Part shown: positions 21,433 through 31,226 of the stretch, one piece after another | How the letters are laid out: each line of letters begins with the position of its first letter | How positions within the stretch are numbered: the stretch's first letter is position 1 | Assembly (NCBI RefSeq): GCF_000621445.1 | Contig: NZ_KK211278.1 | Location: 62,001-126,000 of the forward strand | Length of the DNA stretch: 64,000 bases | From: Alkalihalobacillus bogoriensis ATCC BAA-922 | Lineage (GTDB): Bacteria > Bacillota > Bacilli > Bacillales > Bacillaceae_F | Direction: 5' to 3' | The notes under the pieces: model-generated | What the model was told of the DNA's origin: nothing | Seen by the model: the letters and a program-made list of their open reading frames with translations, nothing else | Databases searched by the model: none | Program-made: the position numbers and the translations under genes

Positions 21433-22143
21433 ATGAATGAATTACAATTATCGAAACGTCTTGAATGTGTTGCCAACTATGTGAAAGAAGGGAGTAAAGT
21501 AGCTGATATTGGTTCAGACCACGCTTATTTGCCTTCGTTTTTATATCATCAAGGAAAAATTACATTTGCGATTGCAGGAGAAGTAAATCAAGGACCATAC
21601 GAATCGGCCATGAATCAAGTGAGGAAATGTCGATATGAAGATGTAATATCGGTTCGACGAGGCGATGGACTTACAGTGATAGAAAATGGAGAGGTAGATA
21701 CGATAACGATAGCTGGAATGGGGGGAGCCTTAATCGCCCAAATTTTAGAGTCTGGAAAATCGAAATTAAGCGGTATGACTCGATTAATTTTGCAACCGAA
21801 TGTCATGGCAGATAAAGTTAGAATTTGGTTGAAAAACAATGATTGGGAATTAACAGCGGAAGAAATTCTCGAAGAAGATGGCAAAGTGTATGAAGTTCTT
21901 GTCGCAGAGCAAGGAAACCCTGATGCTCCATATTCAGAAAGTGAAGCTGTAGAATTATTACTTGGTCCTTTCTTAATGAAAGAGAAAAATGCAGCATTTC
22001 AAAAAAAATGGCGCAGTGAAATAGATAGCTGGAAACGTATCGTGGCGCAATTTTCTGAAGCAAAACAAACGGATGAAGTGAAGCAAAAAAAACAAGAGTT
22101 TCAAACGTTAATTCAAGATGTTGAGGAGGTTTTATCAACATGA
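21433..22143 (+). CDS. trmK: tRNA (adenine(22)-N1)-methyltransferase TrmK (YqfN)
   Basis: 236 aa. The Rossmann-type SAM-binding start VADIGSDHAYLPSFLY (about 22-37) and GMGGALIAQIL, plus LQPNVMADKVRIWLKNNDW, are COG2384/TrmK hallmarks. It methylates A22 in the D-arm of tRNA. GGGAG lies ahead of the ATG. It overlaps yqfO by four bases, a conserved pair. Confidence 0.92.
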   Translation: MNELQLSKRLECVANYVKEGSKVADIGSDHAYLPSFLYHQGKITFAIAGEVNQGPYESAMNQVRKCRYEDVISVRRGDGLTVIENGEVDTITIAGMGGALIAQILESGKSKLSGMTRLILQPNVMADKVRIWLKNNDWELTAEEILEEDGKVYEVLVAEQGNPDAPYSESEAVELLLGPFLMKEKNAAFQKKWRSEIDSWKRIVAQFSEAKQTDEVKQKKQEFQTLIQDVEEVLST

Positions 22144-23258
22144 AATATAGTCATGGTCAAACAATTATTCAAACTATTGAACAATGGGCACCAAAATCAC
22201 TTGCTGTTGAAGGTGATAAAAATGGTGTCATGGTCGGCACATTACAAAAGCAAGTGAAAAAAGTAATGATAGCATTAGATGTATTGGAAGACGTATTGGA
22301 TGAAGCGATTTCTGAACAAGTTGATTTGATTATCGCTCACCATCCGCTTATTTTCCGACCATTAAAACAAATTCGGACTGATCATACATATGGAAGAATC
22401 ATTGAAAAAGCAATCAAACATGATATTACAATTTATGCTGCCCATACGAATCTTGATGTAGCTATTGGTGGTGTTAATGATATGATGGCAGAAGCATTAG
22501 GCTTACAACAAACAGAAGTTCTAGCGCCAACGACAGAGAAAAAGCTTAAGAAATTTGTGGTATATGTCCCGCGTTCACATGAGGCGGTTGTTCGTGAAGC
22601 GATAGGAACGGCAGGAGCAGGACATATTGGCGATTATAGCCATTGTTCTTTTAGTAGTGAGGGAGTTGGCCGATTTACACCTTTGGAAGGCTCAACACCA
22701 TTTATAGGACAACAAGGAAAGTCAGAGTCCGTTGAAGAAATCAAACTAGAGACGATTATCCCAGCAGAACTCCAACAACATGTTATTCGAGCCATGATAA
22801 ATGCTCATCCTTATGAAGAGCCGGCATATGATATTTATCCACTTGACAACAGAGGCGGAAGTTTAGGTCTTGGAAGAATCGGATATTTACAAGAAGAAAT
22901 GACTTTAGAGCAATTTTCTCACCATGTAAAAAAAGTATTTGATGTTAGTGGAGCTAGAGTGGTTGGAAATTTCCAAGATAAAGTGAAAAAGGTTGCGGTC
23001 CTAGGTGGGGACGGAAATAAATATATGAACCAAGCGATTTTTAAAGGAGCAGATGTTTTCGTCACAGGTGATGTATATTACCATGTTGCTCATGATGCGA
23101 TGATGGATGGTCTTCGCATTGTCGACCCAGGTCATAATGTGGAAAAAATAATGAAAGACGGGGTTAAACGCTATTTAGACCGCTATTTGAAAGAAGCAAA
23201 CTCAAAAACAGAAGTCATTGTCTCTAAGATTCATACAGACCCGTTTACGTTTATTTAA
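22140..23258 (+). CDS. yqfO: Nif3-like dinuclear metal-centre protein YqfO
   Basis: 372 aa. The Nif3 core holds metal-binding residues in LIIAHHPLIF (about 61-70) and AAHTNLDVAIGGVND (about 99-113), and a C-terminal motif VFVTGDVYYHVAHDA. A CutA/PII-like insert (about 130-230) is the longer form typical of Firmicutes. Annotated elsewhere as GTP cyclohydrolase 1 type 2, but the true role is unsettled. Coupled to trmK by ATG overlap. Confidence 0.92.
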   Translation: MKYSHGQTIIQTIEQWAPKSLAVEGDKNGVMVGTLQKQVKKVMIALDVLEDVLDEAISEQVDLIIAHHPLIFRPLKQIRTDHTYGRIIEKAIKHDITIYAAHTNLDVAIGGVNDMMAEALGLQQTEVLAPTTEKKLKKFVVYVPRSHEAVVREAIGTAGAGHIGDYSHCSFSSEGVGRFTPLEGSTPFIGQQGKSESVEEIKLETIIPAELQQHVIRAMINAHPYEEPAYDIYPLDNRGGSLGLGRIGYLQEEMTLEQFSHHVKKVFDVSGARVVGNFQDKVKKVAVLGGDGNKYMNQAIFKGADVFVTGDVYYHVAHDAMMDGLRIVDPGHNVEKIMKDGVKRYLDRYLKEANSKTEVIVSKIHTDPFTFI

Positions 23259-23282
23259 GTGAAGACTTTTGTGTGTTTTGTT

Positions 23283-23461
23283 CGGACACAGGTTCCGCTA
23301 TTATATAAAAAATGGGCTTATTTCCAATTTTTACGGACATTGGTTCCGTTATTTCGTTAAAATTAACAGAGTTGAACGTTGTTTTGTCCATATAGAGGAA
23401 CCAATGTCCGTTAGCATTTGCCTAACGTCTCTGTTTGTAAAAATAGCGGAATAGATGTCCG
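23283..23461. repeat. 179-bp palindromic four-unit element, locus 1
   Basis: Four 19-nt units: CGGACACAGGTTCCGCTAT (23283), CGGACATTGGTTCCGTTAT (23334), then inverted ATAGAGGAACCAATGTCCG (23392) and ATAGCGGAATAGATGTCCG (23443). Start-to-start spacing is 51, 58 and 51 bases. AGCATTTGCCTAACG lies between units 3 and 4. The whole is the reverse complement in layout of locus 2 at 44559. Short ORFs here (for example 23269-23454) are by-products. Confidence 0.85.
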
Positions 23462-23480
23462 TAAGCTCAGTCTCTCTCGC

Positions 23481-23521
23481 AAACAAAACAACCACACCTT
23501 TTGTGTGGTTGTTTTGTTTTA
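23481..23521. terminator. Bidirectional terminator between yqfO side and ispH
   Basis: AAACAAAACAACCACAC / GTGTGGTTGTTTTGTTT, a 17-bp stem with a five-base loop. T-runs occur on both strands; it would serve ispH and stop transcripts from the left. Confidence 0.9.
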
Positions 23522-24463
23522 CTTTTTCTGTTTTACCTTTGGCAAAATTTTATTTAACGCAATTTTCCTCTCGCGTACCCAAGTAGATTCATCATTCGGA
23601 TCGTATTGTTCTAAAAAGGCAATGACCTCTTTTGTAATTGGTGTTGGGGTAGATGCCCCTGATGTAACTCCAACTATATTTACACCTTCTAGCCATTCTA
23701 ACTGAAGTTCTGTGACATCTCCAATTCGGTATGCTTTCGTTCCAGCGATATCTTCTGAAACTTGGGCAAGGCGATTTGAATTATTACTTTTAGGGTCTCC
23801 TACAACAATAACTAAATCGGTTTGCTTTGCTTGCTCTGCTACCGCTTCTTGTCGCACTTGGGTTGCAAGGCATATTTCATTATGAATTTCTGCATGAGGG
23901 AATTTCTTTAATGCATGATTCATAATATCAGAAACATCCCACTGACTCATTGTTGTTTGGTTTGTAATAATAATTTTATCTACGTTTAACTCTAGTTGCT
24001 CAACTTCTTCAACGTTTTGGACAAGATGAACGATATCGGGAGCTACACCTAACGCCCCTTCAGGTTCTGGGTGTCCTTTTTTACCAACATAAATGACATG
24101 ATAGCCTTCTGCTTTTTTCTCGCGTATTAAATCATGTGTTTTCGTTACATCTGGACAAGTCGCATCAACAACTGTCAGTCCTTTTTCGCGAGCGACTTTA
24201 CGAACTTCTGGAGAGACACCGTGTGCTGTAAAGATAACTGTTCCTTTTTCGACTTGTTTAATGATATCTAATCGATTGGGACCATCTAATGAAATAATTC
24301 CATCTTCTTCAAATGCGTCTGTCACATGCTTATTATGAACAATCATTCCAAGTATATAAATCGGTCTAGGCAAATCAAGATTTGCAGCTGCTTGTCTTGC
24401 AAGTACCATGGCGTCTACAACACCATAGCAATACCCACGAGGGGAAATTTTGATGACTTTCAT
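23519..24463 (-). CDS. ispH: 4-hydroxy-3-methylbut-2-enyl diphosphate reductase IspH
   Basis: 314 aa from the ATG at 24463 (GGAGG on the minus strand just upstream; the longer ORF adds 23 atypical residues). The three [4Fe-4S] cysteines lie in PRGYCYGVV (N-terminus), VVDATCPDV (about 96) and [13 protein letters not shown] (about 193). [11 protein letters not shown] and TSGASTPTP are further signatures. It catalyses the last step of the MEP isoprenoid pathway; the preceding step, ispG, is also in this window. Confidence 0.96.
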   Translation of the reverse strand: MKVIKISPRGYCYGVVDAMVLARQAAANLDLPRPIYILGMIVHNKHVTDAFEEDGIISLDGPNRLDIIKQVEKGTVIFTAHGVSPEVRKVAREKGLTVVDATCPDVTKTHDLIREKKAEGYHVIYVGKKGHPEPEGALGVAPDIVHLVQNVEEVEQLELNVDKIIITNQTTMSQWDVSDIMNHALKKFPHAEIHNEICLATQVRQEAVAEQAKQTDLVIVVGDPKSNNSNRLAQVSEDIAGTKAYRIGDVTELQLEWLEGVNIVGVTSGASTPTPITKEVIAFLEQYDPNDESTWVRERKIALNKILPKVKQKK

Positions 24464-24543
24464 AGTCGTCCTCCTACATTTAGAAAAATTCTTTCTGTCC
24501 ATCATTATAAAGGAGGAAGGAGTGTGTGACAAACAAAAACTCG

Positions 24544-25233
24544 TTAAATGTAAAGTTTTGGAGCTGGAATACCATTAATTGTTTTTACTTTGTTTTCTTC
24601 TTCGGCTGCTTCATCTTCTTCTATGTCATCTATTGATATTTTTTTCGATTTTTGTTGTTTTTCATCGGAAGATTTTTTATTTTCTTTGGTCTCATCTATA
24701 GCTACGGATGTTTCTTCTTTTTCTTCCTTTTCTTCTGTTGTTAACTCACTTTCGTTTTTGGGATTTTCGGTTTCTGCTGCCTCGGTTTGCTCTTGCACGA
24801 CCGCTGATTCTGATTGATCCGTACTTTCCGTTGAGTTATTTGATTTTAACATTTGATATAAAGCAGGAACACTCTTTAATAGTGGTCCGTATTGTTGAAC
24901 CATTGGAGTAACAGTTTGGACTACACCCATGACCCTTTGGGCATTATTTAACATCGACATTAAATTTAAACCACCAAGTGCACTCCCAGCCCCAGATGCA
25001 CCTGCAGCACCTGCGGCAGCATTTGACATGGCTCCCATTCCTGCAGAAGCAGCATTTGCCCCAGCACTAGCACCACCGCCGAATAATTTTGATAGAAATC
25101 CGCCTGCTTGTGGCGCCATCGAACCGAGCTGGCCTGCTGCTTGCGTTGGCATTTGTTGCATCATTGGAGCACCCATGGATATGGGGTTTTGCATGGGGGG
25201 CATTGGTATGTTTTGATGAAGAGGTGGGAACAT
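24544..25233 (-). CDS. yqfQ: VrrA/YqfQ-family Ala/Gly/Met/Pro-rich protein
   Basis: 229 aa. The N-terminus is rich in Met, Pro and Gln ([20 protein letters not shown]). A Gly/Ala-rich low-complexity stretch follows (about 45-90), then a hydrophobic segment ([19 protein letters not shown]), and a long acidic Glu/Lys-rich tail (about 130-229). This is the composition of the VrrA/YqfQ family encoded next to ispH in Bacillus; the function is unknown, with a spore-coat link suggested. RBS GAAAGG precedes the ATG. Divergent from cshB. Confidence 0.8.
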   Translation of the reverse strand: MFPPLHQNIPMPPMQNPISMGAPMMQQMPTQAAGQLGSMAPQAGGFLSKLFGGGASAGANAASAGMGAMSNAAAGAAGASGAGSALGGLNLMSMLNNAQRVMGVVQTVTPMVQQYGPLLKSVPALYQMLKSNNSTESTDQSESAVVQEQTEAAETENPKNESELTTEEKEEKEETSVAIDETKENKKSSDEKQQKSKKISIDDIEEDEAAEEENKVKTINGIPAPKLYI

Positions 25234-25399
25234 TGACGGTCATTCCTTTCGCAAAATAATCTTCTCTATGATTAACTTATGCAATAAGGACGAAATGGTG
25301 AGGTAACAGGATGAAAACTGTATGTATAAGAATTGGCGTTTTTTGTTTAACCTATGATAGAATGGACAAGCAAGTAAGTAGTGAAAGTAGGAGAAGTAT

Positions 25400-26716
25400 A
25401 TGATGGAATCTAATTTTGCACGATTTGAAATTAAAGACTTTATTATAAAGTCGATACAAGAACAAGGGTTTTCGATGCCAACAGAAATTCAAGAACGGTT
25501 AATCCCAGCTATTCGAGGTGGCAAAGATGTAATCGGGCAATCGCAAACTGGGTCTGGGAAAACATTAGCGTTTCTCATTCCGATTATTGACAGGATTGAC
25601 GAAGCGAAAGATGAAGTCCAAGCTGTTATTACAGCACCGACACGAGAATTAGCTTCACAAATATATGATGAGCTTCAGTTGTTACTTAAACATGACGAAG
25701 ATACGATAGCAACAAGATTATTAGTTGGTGGAACAGATCGCCTCCGTACAATTGACCGCTTGAAATCCGTTCCTCATATTGTGGTCGGAACACCGGGGCG
25801 AATTAATGATATGGTCGATGAACAAGCACTACAATTGCATACAGCTACAATGCTAGTCGTTGATGAAGCAGATCAAATGTTAGATATGGGGTTTATTAGT
25901 GATGTGGACAAAACCGCCTCAAGAATGGCAGAACAGCTACAAATGCTCGTTTTTTCTGCCACGATTCCAGAAAAACTCCAGCCATTTCTGAAAAAATATA
26001 TGAATCAGCCTAGGCATGTTCATGTTAAACCGAAAAACGCAACAGCTCCTACGATCGAACATCGCTTAATTCCACTGAGACATCGGAACAAAATTGAGCT
26101 AACGGTTCAAATTGCCACCTTAGTGAATCCTTATTTGGCGTTAATATTTACAAATACAAAAGAACAAGCGGATGAATTGATGGCTGCTATGGCTTCAGCT
26201 GATTTAAATGTAGAAGCGATACACGGTGGCTTGTTACCTAGACAAAGAAAACAAGTCATGAAACAAGTGAAAGAGGGAAAGATCCAATATGTTGTAGCGA
26301 CGGATCTAGCTGCAAGAGGGTTAGATATTAAAGGAGTTTCTCATGTCATTAATTTCGCAATACCGAAGGATTTAGATTTTTACGTCCATCGTGTCGGTCG
26401 AACAGCTCGTGCTGGGGAAGACGGGATTGCGATTACGATTTATGACGAACAAGACCATGCTTCGATCGAAAAATTGATGAAACGTGGCATAGATTTTTCT
26501 TTTTCCGATGTGAAAAAAGGTGAATGGGTAGAGCTTGAAAAGCCTAGATTAGCGTCGTTAACAAGAGCGAAAAAGTCGACAGCATCACCTCAAGGCGGCC
26601 AGGGTGTTGCGAAAGCAAAACCGAAAAAAGTAAAGCCTGGATATAAAAAAAAGGCAAGGTGGGAGCAAGAAAAAGTTGCGCGTAGACAAAGAAGATTAAA
26701 CCGGAAAAAGAAATAA
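25400..26716 (+). CDS. cshB: DEAD-box RNA helicase CshB
   Basis: 438 aa. Motifs in order: Q-motif region [24 protein letters not shown], Ia [57 protein letters not shown]. The C-terminal tail is strongly basic ([19 protein letters not shown]...RRLNRKKK), an RNA-binding extension. CshB-type helicases act at low temperature and in RNA remodelling. GTAGGAG lies six bases before the first ATG. Confidence 0.93.
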   Translation: MMESNFARFEIKDFIIKSIQEQGFSMPTEIQERLIPAIRGGKDVIGQSQTGSGKTLAFLIPIIDRIDEAKDEVQAVITAPTRELASQIYDELQLLLKHDEDTIATRLLVGGTDRLRTIDRLKSVPHIVVGTPGRINDMVDEQALQLHTATMLVVDEADQMLDMGFISDVDKTASRMAEQLQMLVFSATIPEKLQPFLKKYMNQPRHVHVKPKNATAPTIEHRLIPLRHRNKIELTVQIATLVNPYLALIFTNTKEQADELMAAMASADLNVEAIHGGLLPRQRKQVMKQVKEGKIQYVVATDLAARGLDIKGVSHVINFAIPKDLDFYVHRVGRTARAGEDGIAITIYDEQDHASIEKLMKRGIDFSFSDVKKGEWVELEKPRLASLTRAKKSTASPQGGQGVAKAKPKKVKPGYKKKARWEQEKVARRQRRLNRKKK

Positions 26717-26741
26717 CGGTTCCAAAGGGAGAGGGTTTGTT

Positions 26742-27632
26742 ATGATATTAGGATCACATGTATCCATGAGTGGGAAAAAGATGCTATTAGCTTCAAGTGA
26801 GGAAGCTGTTTCTTACGGGGCAAATACATTTATGATTTATACGGGTGCACCACAAAATACAAGGAGAAAGCCAATCGAGGAATTAAACCTTGAAGCGGGT
26901 GTTGCCCATATGAAAGAAAACGGGATTACCGATATTATTGTTCATGCGCCGTATATAATAAACATTGGGAATACGCAAAAAAAAGAAACCTTTGAATTAG
27001 GTGTTAACTTTCTTCGTGCTGAGATTGAACGGACCGATGCGATTGGAGCAAAACAAATTGTTCTTCATCCAGGTGCCCATGTCGGTGCAGGCGCAGACCA
27101 AGGAATTGCAAAAATAATTGAAGGATTAAATGAAGTATTAGAAAAAGAGCAACATGTTCATATTGCACTAGAAACGATGGCTGGAAAAGGTTCTGAGTGT
27201 GGAAGAAGTTTTGAAGAACTTGCTCAAATTATTGATGGAGTGACTCATAATGAAAAATTATCAATATGTTTTGATACGTGTCACACACATGATGCAGGTT
27301 ATAATATCGTCGAAGATTTTGACGGGGTTTTAGAAGAATTTGATAAAATCATTGGAATTGACAGAATACAAGTTCTTCATGTCAATGATAGTAAAAACGA
27401 GCGAGGAGCAAGAAAAGACCGACACGAAAATATCGGCTTTGGCCATATTGGCTATAAAGCACTCCATTATATCGTTCATCATCCACAATTAATGCATGTT
27501 CCAAAAATATTAGAAACACCATTTGTCGGAGAAGATAAAACATCCAAAAAAGCGCCATACAAACATGAAATTTCGATGTTAAAAGAAGGTGCATTTAACG
27601 AGAAGTTTAGAGAAATGCTCGTTATGGAATAA
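26742..27632 (+). CDS. nfo: Endonuclease IV (AP endonuclease Nfo)
   Basis: 296 aa TIM-barrel enzyme. [14 protein letters not shown] at the N-terminus and zinc-ligand blocks [35 protein letters not shown] and [21 protein letters not shown] are complete. It cleaves DNA 5' of abasic sites in base-excision repair; the B. subtilis orthologue is a spore-expressed protein. It follows cshB by 25 bases and ends in a terminator. Confidence 0.96.
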   Translation: MILGSHVSMSGKKMLLASSEEAVSYGANTFMIYTGAPQNTRRKPIEELNLEAGVAHMKENGITDIIVHAPYIINIGNTQKKETFELGVNFLRAEIERTDAIGAKQIVLHPGAHVGAGADQGIAKIIEGLNEVLEKEQHVHIALETMAGKGSECGRSFEELAQIIDGVTHNEKLSICFDTCHTHDAGYNIVEDFDGVLEEFDKIIGIDRIQVLHVNDSKNERGARKDRHENIGFGHIGYKALHYIVHHPQLMHVPKILETPFVGEDKTSKKAPYKHEISMLKEGAFNEKFREMLVME

Positions 27633-27641
27633 TTGTAAGAT

Positions 27642-27677
27642 AAAAAACGGTGTCCCGAAAAAGGGCACCGTTTTTTC
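27642..27677 (+). terminator. Terminator after nfo
   Basis: AAAAAACGGTG(T)CCC / GGG(C)ACCGTTTTTT with GAAAAA loop; the A- and T-runs make it usable from both sides, including for yqfT. Confidence 0.9.
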
Positions 27678-27757
27678 AGTCTATGTGAGGCTCGACTTAG
27701 TCTAGTACCTGCTCGCAAAAGCGCAAGGGACTGTAGCGCTATAATGTTTAAGTTAAC

Positions 27758-28030
27758 CTATATCGAATGTAAATAATGTCCATATTGGTCTAATAATTGC
27801 TTCACAACATTTGATACGTGAGGGTCGACTTCCGTTCTTAAGCGCTGGATCATTCTTTCTACTTGCTGCTTATTTGTAATATTGATGGTTTCTGAACGTA
27901 ACACGTTAAGTACTTGTTCTGCTTGTTTTTCAGTTATGGGCAAGTTATGCTGTTGTGATAGTGATAAAAGCTCTTCTTTAGATAGAGAATTAACTTTTAA
28001 ATTAATCATTTGTACAATAACAGGGTTCAT
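27758..28030 (-). CDS. yqfT: DUF2624 protein YqfT
   Basis: 90 aa from the ATG at 28030, eight bases after AAGGAG; an in-frame GTG at 28039 overlaps the RBS. All-helical, soluble and Gln-rich (NPVIVQMINLKVNSLSKEEL, then two further helices). It matches the short DUF2624 proteins of Bacillus at the yqfT position. Function unknown. Confidence 0.78.
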   Translation of the reverse strand: MNPVIVQMINLKVNSLSKEELLSLSQQHNLPITEKQAEQVLNVLRSETINITNKQQVERMIQRLRTEVDPHVSNVVKQLLDQYGHYLHSI

Positions 28031-28198
28031 ACCGTTCACTCCTTGAAATCAGATATGATACTATATGAAAAAAATGAAAAGGTGTGACCGTAATAGATAA
28101 AATAAAAAAAGAAAGGAAATTCTTTATTTTTGTGGAATTACTATCCAACGTGGTTATTTTTGCATCTGTCACGGCTAATGAGGTTTGAGGGGGACAGT

Positions 28199-29251
28199 AT
28201 GACAAATTCTAAAGAGAAAGAAGAATCGATAAGACCATTTTTGGATGGGGACACTAAAACACAAGATGAAGGACTTTGGAAAGAAATAGAGATTCCAATT
28301 ATAAAATTGAACGAGCATAATATTGTTGAAGATGTGAATGATGCATGCTATGGGAAGTTTTCAATTGATGAATCCCAAATACCGATTCATCAATTTTTGA
28401 AAGACTATCCGTTCCAAGAAAAGATATGTAACCTCGTTTACCAGGCAAGGCAAGAAAACCGTTCACTCGAAAATATCTTTGAAAACGAGCATTTCTTATT
28501 AAAATGTAAAGTTGTTCATATGAACAGAAATGATGTTGTATTTGTCTTTTTATATGATTACTCATTGCAAAAGCAATATGAACAATTACAAGCATTTCAT
28601 GAACAAATGAAAGCTGTGTCTCATGTTTCTGCGAGTGTGGCCCATGAACTAAGAAATCCATTGTCTGTCATTATTGGTTTTTTGCAATTAGCGAAATTAA
28701 CAGACAAGTTTTCTTTATATTACGATACGATCTTATCAGAACTTAACCGAATGAATAGTATTATCGAAAACTTTTTATCAGTTTCAAGAAAGAAAACAGA
28801 AAGAGAAACACAGTCACCAGAAGAAATAATGAAGTCGTTAGTTGAAATTATTAATCCAGAATGTTTGCTTCATAATGTTACATTTACATACCAGTTTTCA
28901 AAAACAGAAAAGAAGGTGAATGTTAATGTTGCGAATATTAAACAGGTGATGTTAAATTTACTGCGAAATTCGATTGAAGCCTATAGCGACAGTGTGGAAA
29001 AAAGGTTTCATATCGAGTCATGGAGTACGTCCAATGAATATGTCATTCAAGTCGAGGATAATGGAGTGGGTATCCCAAGTGATGTCATTGAACAATTAGG
29101 AGAACCTTTTTTCACAACAAAAAAACAGGGAACAGGGGTAGGTATTCCTCTTTGTAAAAAAATAATTGAAGAGCATGATGGTACTTTTTTTATTGAAAGT
29201 AAAGTAAATAAAGGAACGAAAATAACGATTACTCTTCCGTTCCATTCATGA
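28199..29251 (+). CDS. Soluble sporulation-type sensor histidine kinase
   Basis: 350 aa from the ATG at 28199 (GAGGGGG upstream). A PAS-like N-terminal domain (about 28-125) is followed by HisKA with the H-box SVAHELRNPLSVIIGF (phosphorylated His about 149). The HATPase domain has an N-box NLLRNSIEAY, G1 VEDNGVGIP and G2 GTGVGIPLCKK. No membrane segments and no response regulator next door: the pattern of orphan kinases feeding the Spo0A phosphorelay (inference). Closed by its own terminator. Confidence 0.82.
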   Translation: MTNSKEKEESIRPFLDGDTKTQDEGLWKEIEIPIIKLNEHNIVEDVNDACYGKFSIDESQIPIHQFLKDYPFQEKICNLVYQARQENRSLENIFENEHFLLKCKVVHMNRNDVVFVFLYDYSLQKQYEQLQAFHEQMKAVSHVSASVAHELRNPLSVIIGFLQLAKLTDKFSLYYDTILSELNRMNSIIENFLSVSRKKTERETQSPEEIMKSLVEIINPECLLHNVTFTYQFSKTEKKVNVNVANIKQVMLNLLRNSIEAYSDSVEKRFHIESWSTSNEYVIQVEDNGVGIPSDVIEQLGEPFFTTKKQGTGVGIPLCKKIIEEHDGTFFIESKVNKGTKITITLPFHS

Positions 29252-29293
29252 GAAAAGCTACAAAAGTTATATCAACTTTTGTAGCTTTTCTTT
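29252..29293 (+). terminator. Terminator after the histidine kinase
   Basis: GAAAAGCTACAAAAGTT / AACTTTTGTAGCTTTTC, 17-bp perfect stem with a short loop; followed by TTTA. Confidence 0.9.
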
Positions 29294-29330
29294 AGCTTGG
29301 AACAAAAATTCATTCATGAAGAAAAAAGGT

Positions 29331-29359
29331 TTGCAAGTTTTAACCGTTACTAATATAAT
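29331..29359 (+). promoter_or_regulatory. Promoter of the Mn-type ABC transporter
   Basis: TTGCAA at 29331-29336, 17-base spacer, perfect TATAAT at 29354-29359. Confidence 0.8.
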
Positions 29360-29376
29360 TGGTGATAGGATAAAAT

Positions 29377-29392
29377 GTTTCCTTAGTACAAC
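29377..29392 (+). promoter_or_regulatory. Candidate MntR operator
   Basis: GTTTCCTTAGTACAAC matches 12 of 16 positions of the reverse complement of the MntR consensus as I recall it (GTTTCCTTAAGGCAAA). It sits just downstream of the expected transcription start, a position suited to repression by Mn-bound MntR. Confidence 0.55.
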
Positions 29393-29483
29393 TTTTTATC
29401 ACACATCCATAAATAGTCACATATAATGATCCATATTCGATAAAAAATGATAATAGGACCACTTATGTTAGGAGGAGATGTTG

Positions 29484-30239
29484 TTGGGAGAGGTCGTTGA
29501 AATTAAAGGACTTTCTGTCTATTATGATCGATTACAAGCGATTAAAGATGTTACGTTTTGTGCGGAGGCAGGAAAACTCATTGGGATTATCGGACCAAAT
29601 GGTGCGGGGAAATCGACGTTAATTAAAGCGATATTAGGACTAGAACGTTCAAGGTACGAGTCTGTCAGTATTTTTAACCAACCAATCAAAAAAGTTCGAA
29701 AAAAGATTGCCTATGTTCCACAGCGGAGTCAAATTGATTGGGATTTTCCTGTCCTAGTTGAAGACGTAGTGATGATGGGCAGATACGTTCATTTGCCATG
29801 GTATAAAAAACCATCGAAAACAGATAAGGCTATTGTTACCGAAGCTTTAGAAAAAGTAGGGATGGAAGCTTATCGAAAACGCCAAATTGGCGAATTATCA
29901 GGTGGACAGCAACAACGTGTGTTCATCGCAAGAGCACTTTCTCAGCAGGCCGATATGTTTTTTTTAGATGAGCCTTTTGTTGGGATTGATGTCACTTCTG
30001 AAAACATTATTATTCAATTACTCCGTACCTTACGGAATGAAGGAAAAACTGTGTTTGTCGTTCACCATGACTTAAGTAAGGTTGAACAATATTTTGACGA
30101 AATTATGTTAATGAATAAAGAACTTATTAGCTTTGGTGCAGTAAAAGACACCTTTACACCTGAACTATTAAGTGAAACGTATAGAGGGCAAATTAAGCTC
30201 TTTAATCATAATGATCAAATGATGGTGGTGAGTAGCTAA
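29484..30239 (+). CDS. mntB: Manganese-type ABC transporter, ATP-binding protein
   Basis: About 251 aa. Walker A GPNGAGKST, signature LSGGQQQRVFIARALS and Walker B MFFLDEP are intact. YVPQRSQIDWDFPVLVEDVVMMGRY closely follows MntB rather than zinc ATPases. Start: GGAGG at 29471-29475 gives the best spacing to TTG 29484 (29481 is possible; ATG 29478 is too close). Its stop overlaps the permease start. No substrate-binding protein gene is adjacent. Confidence 0.85.
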   Translation: MGEVVEIKGLSVYYDRLQAIKDVTFCAEAGKLIGIIGPNGAGKSTLIKAILGLERSRYESVSIFNQPIKKVRKKIAYVPQRSQIDWDFPVLVEDVVMMGRYVHLPWYKKPSKTDKAIVTEALEKVGMEAYRKRQIGELSGGQQQRVFIARALSQQADMFFLDEPFVGIDVTSENIIIQLLRTLRNEGKTVFVVHHDLSKVEQYFDEIMLMNKELISFGAVKDTFTPELLSETYRGQIKLFNHNDQMMVVSS

Positions 30240-31105
30240 TGCAATCCATTATAGCTTTTGTTGACCAAGTAATCCGCTATCCATATTTACAACAAGCCTT
30301 GTTAGCAGCGATTTTGGTTGGGATAATTTGTGGTGTCATTGGTTGTTTTATCATTTTAAGAGGGATGGCTTTAATGGGAGATGCGATTTCTCATGCGGTG
30401 TTACCAGGAGTCGTCATCGCTTATATGATCGGAGCCAGTTTCTTTGTAGGAGCAGTTATTACAGGGATTATTACGGCGCTAGCCATTGGATATGTATCAC
30501 AAAACAGTCGGATTAAAGATGATTCTGCAATTGGGATTATGTTTACCGCTGCCTTTGCGTTAGGTATCGTTTTAATTACAGGGCTACGCGGAACAGGTGT
30601 TGACCTGTGGCATATTCTTTTTGGTAATGTGTTAGCCGTTTCACGTACCGATTTATGGATTACATTTGGTATCGGTATCTTTGTGTTAATTATGATATTT
30701 ATTTTTTATCGACCATTATTAATGAGCACATTTGACCCCACTGTCGCCAAAGGGGTAGGAATCCCTGTTCGATTTATCCATTACTTATTAATGTTACTGT
30801 TATCCTTAGTGACAGTTGCTTCATTAAAGACGGTTGGTATCATTCTAGTCGTCGCAATGTTAATTACTCCAGGAGCAACTGCATATTTATTAACAGACCG
30901 TCTTCCAACGATGATTTTCTTATCGTCATTGTTTGGTACAATTTCAGCCGTTGTAGGGATATACTTTTCTGTCTTTTATGATGTCGCTTCTGGAGCATCG
31001 ATTGTCCTTGTAGCCTCTGTTATGTTTGGTTTAGCATTTTTCTTTTCTCCTAAACAAGGAGTAGTTACAAAAATGGTACGTTCAAAACTACATCAAGTTG
31101 GCTAA
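30239..31105 (+). CDS. mntC: Manganese-type ABC transporter permease
   Basis: 288 aa with eight or so membrane helices of the ABC-3 family. GMALMGDAISHAVLPGVVIAY is the classic block of metal permeases (SHAVLPG), and GILLVVAMLITPGA-like GIILVVAMLITPGATAYLL is the second. It overlaps mntB by one base. It presumably forms a homodimer, as only one permease gene is present, whereas B. subtilis has two (mntC, mntD). Metal specificity is inferred from the ATPase and the MntR-like site. Confidence 0.85.
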   Translation: MQSIIAFVDQVIRYPYLQQALLAAILVGIICGVIGCFIILRGMALMGDAISHAVLPGVVIAYMIGASFFVGAVITGIITALAIGYVSQNSRIKDDSAIGIMFTAAFALGIVLITGLRGTGVDLWHILFGNVLAVSRTDLWITFGIGIFVLIMIFIFYRPLLMSTFDPTVAKGVGIPVRFIHYLLMLLLSLVTVASLKTVGIILVVAMLITPGATAYLLTDRLPTMIFLSSLFGTISAVVGIYFSVFYDVASGASIVLVASVMFGLAFFFSPKQGVVTKMVRSKLHQVG

Positions 31106-31110
31106 ATGAA

Positions 31111-31146
31111 AGAGAACTAAAGGATAATCCCTTTAGTTCTTTTTGT
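31111..31146 (+). terminator. Terminator after mntC
   Basis: AGAACTAAAGG / CCTTTAGTTCT stem with a short loop, then TTTTTG. Confidence 0.85.
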
Positions 31147-31226
31147 TAAAAGATAGGAAAGTATAAAATTTTGGTGTAGCAGTGAAGCTTTGAAAGCAAA
31201 GAAAAGACGCTCCCGCGTTTTTCTTA
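31146..31226 (+). repeat. Interspersed multi-hairpin repeat, copy C (shortest form)
   Basis: Starts directly after the mntC terminator: AAGATAGGAAAGTATAAAAT, TTTTGGTGTAGCAGTGAAGC, then a deletion joins GAAAGC to AAAGAAAAGACGC and the end block CCCGCGTTTTTCTTA. The last bases supply the ppk stop codon; on the minus strand the end block is an AAAAACGC/GCGTCTTTT hairpin that can terminate ppk. Confidence 0.8.

Noticed and set aside
23269-23705. Plus-strand ORFs of 61 and 95 aa
   Set aside because: They run over the palindromic repeat, the bidirectional terminator and the 3' end of ispH; no RBS.
27678-27757. Possible eighth copy of the interspersed repeat after the nfo terminator
   Set aside because: The position fits, but none of the conserved blocks is recognisable.
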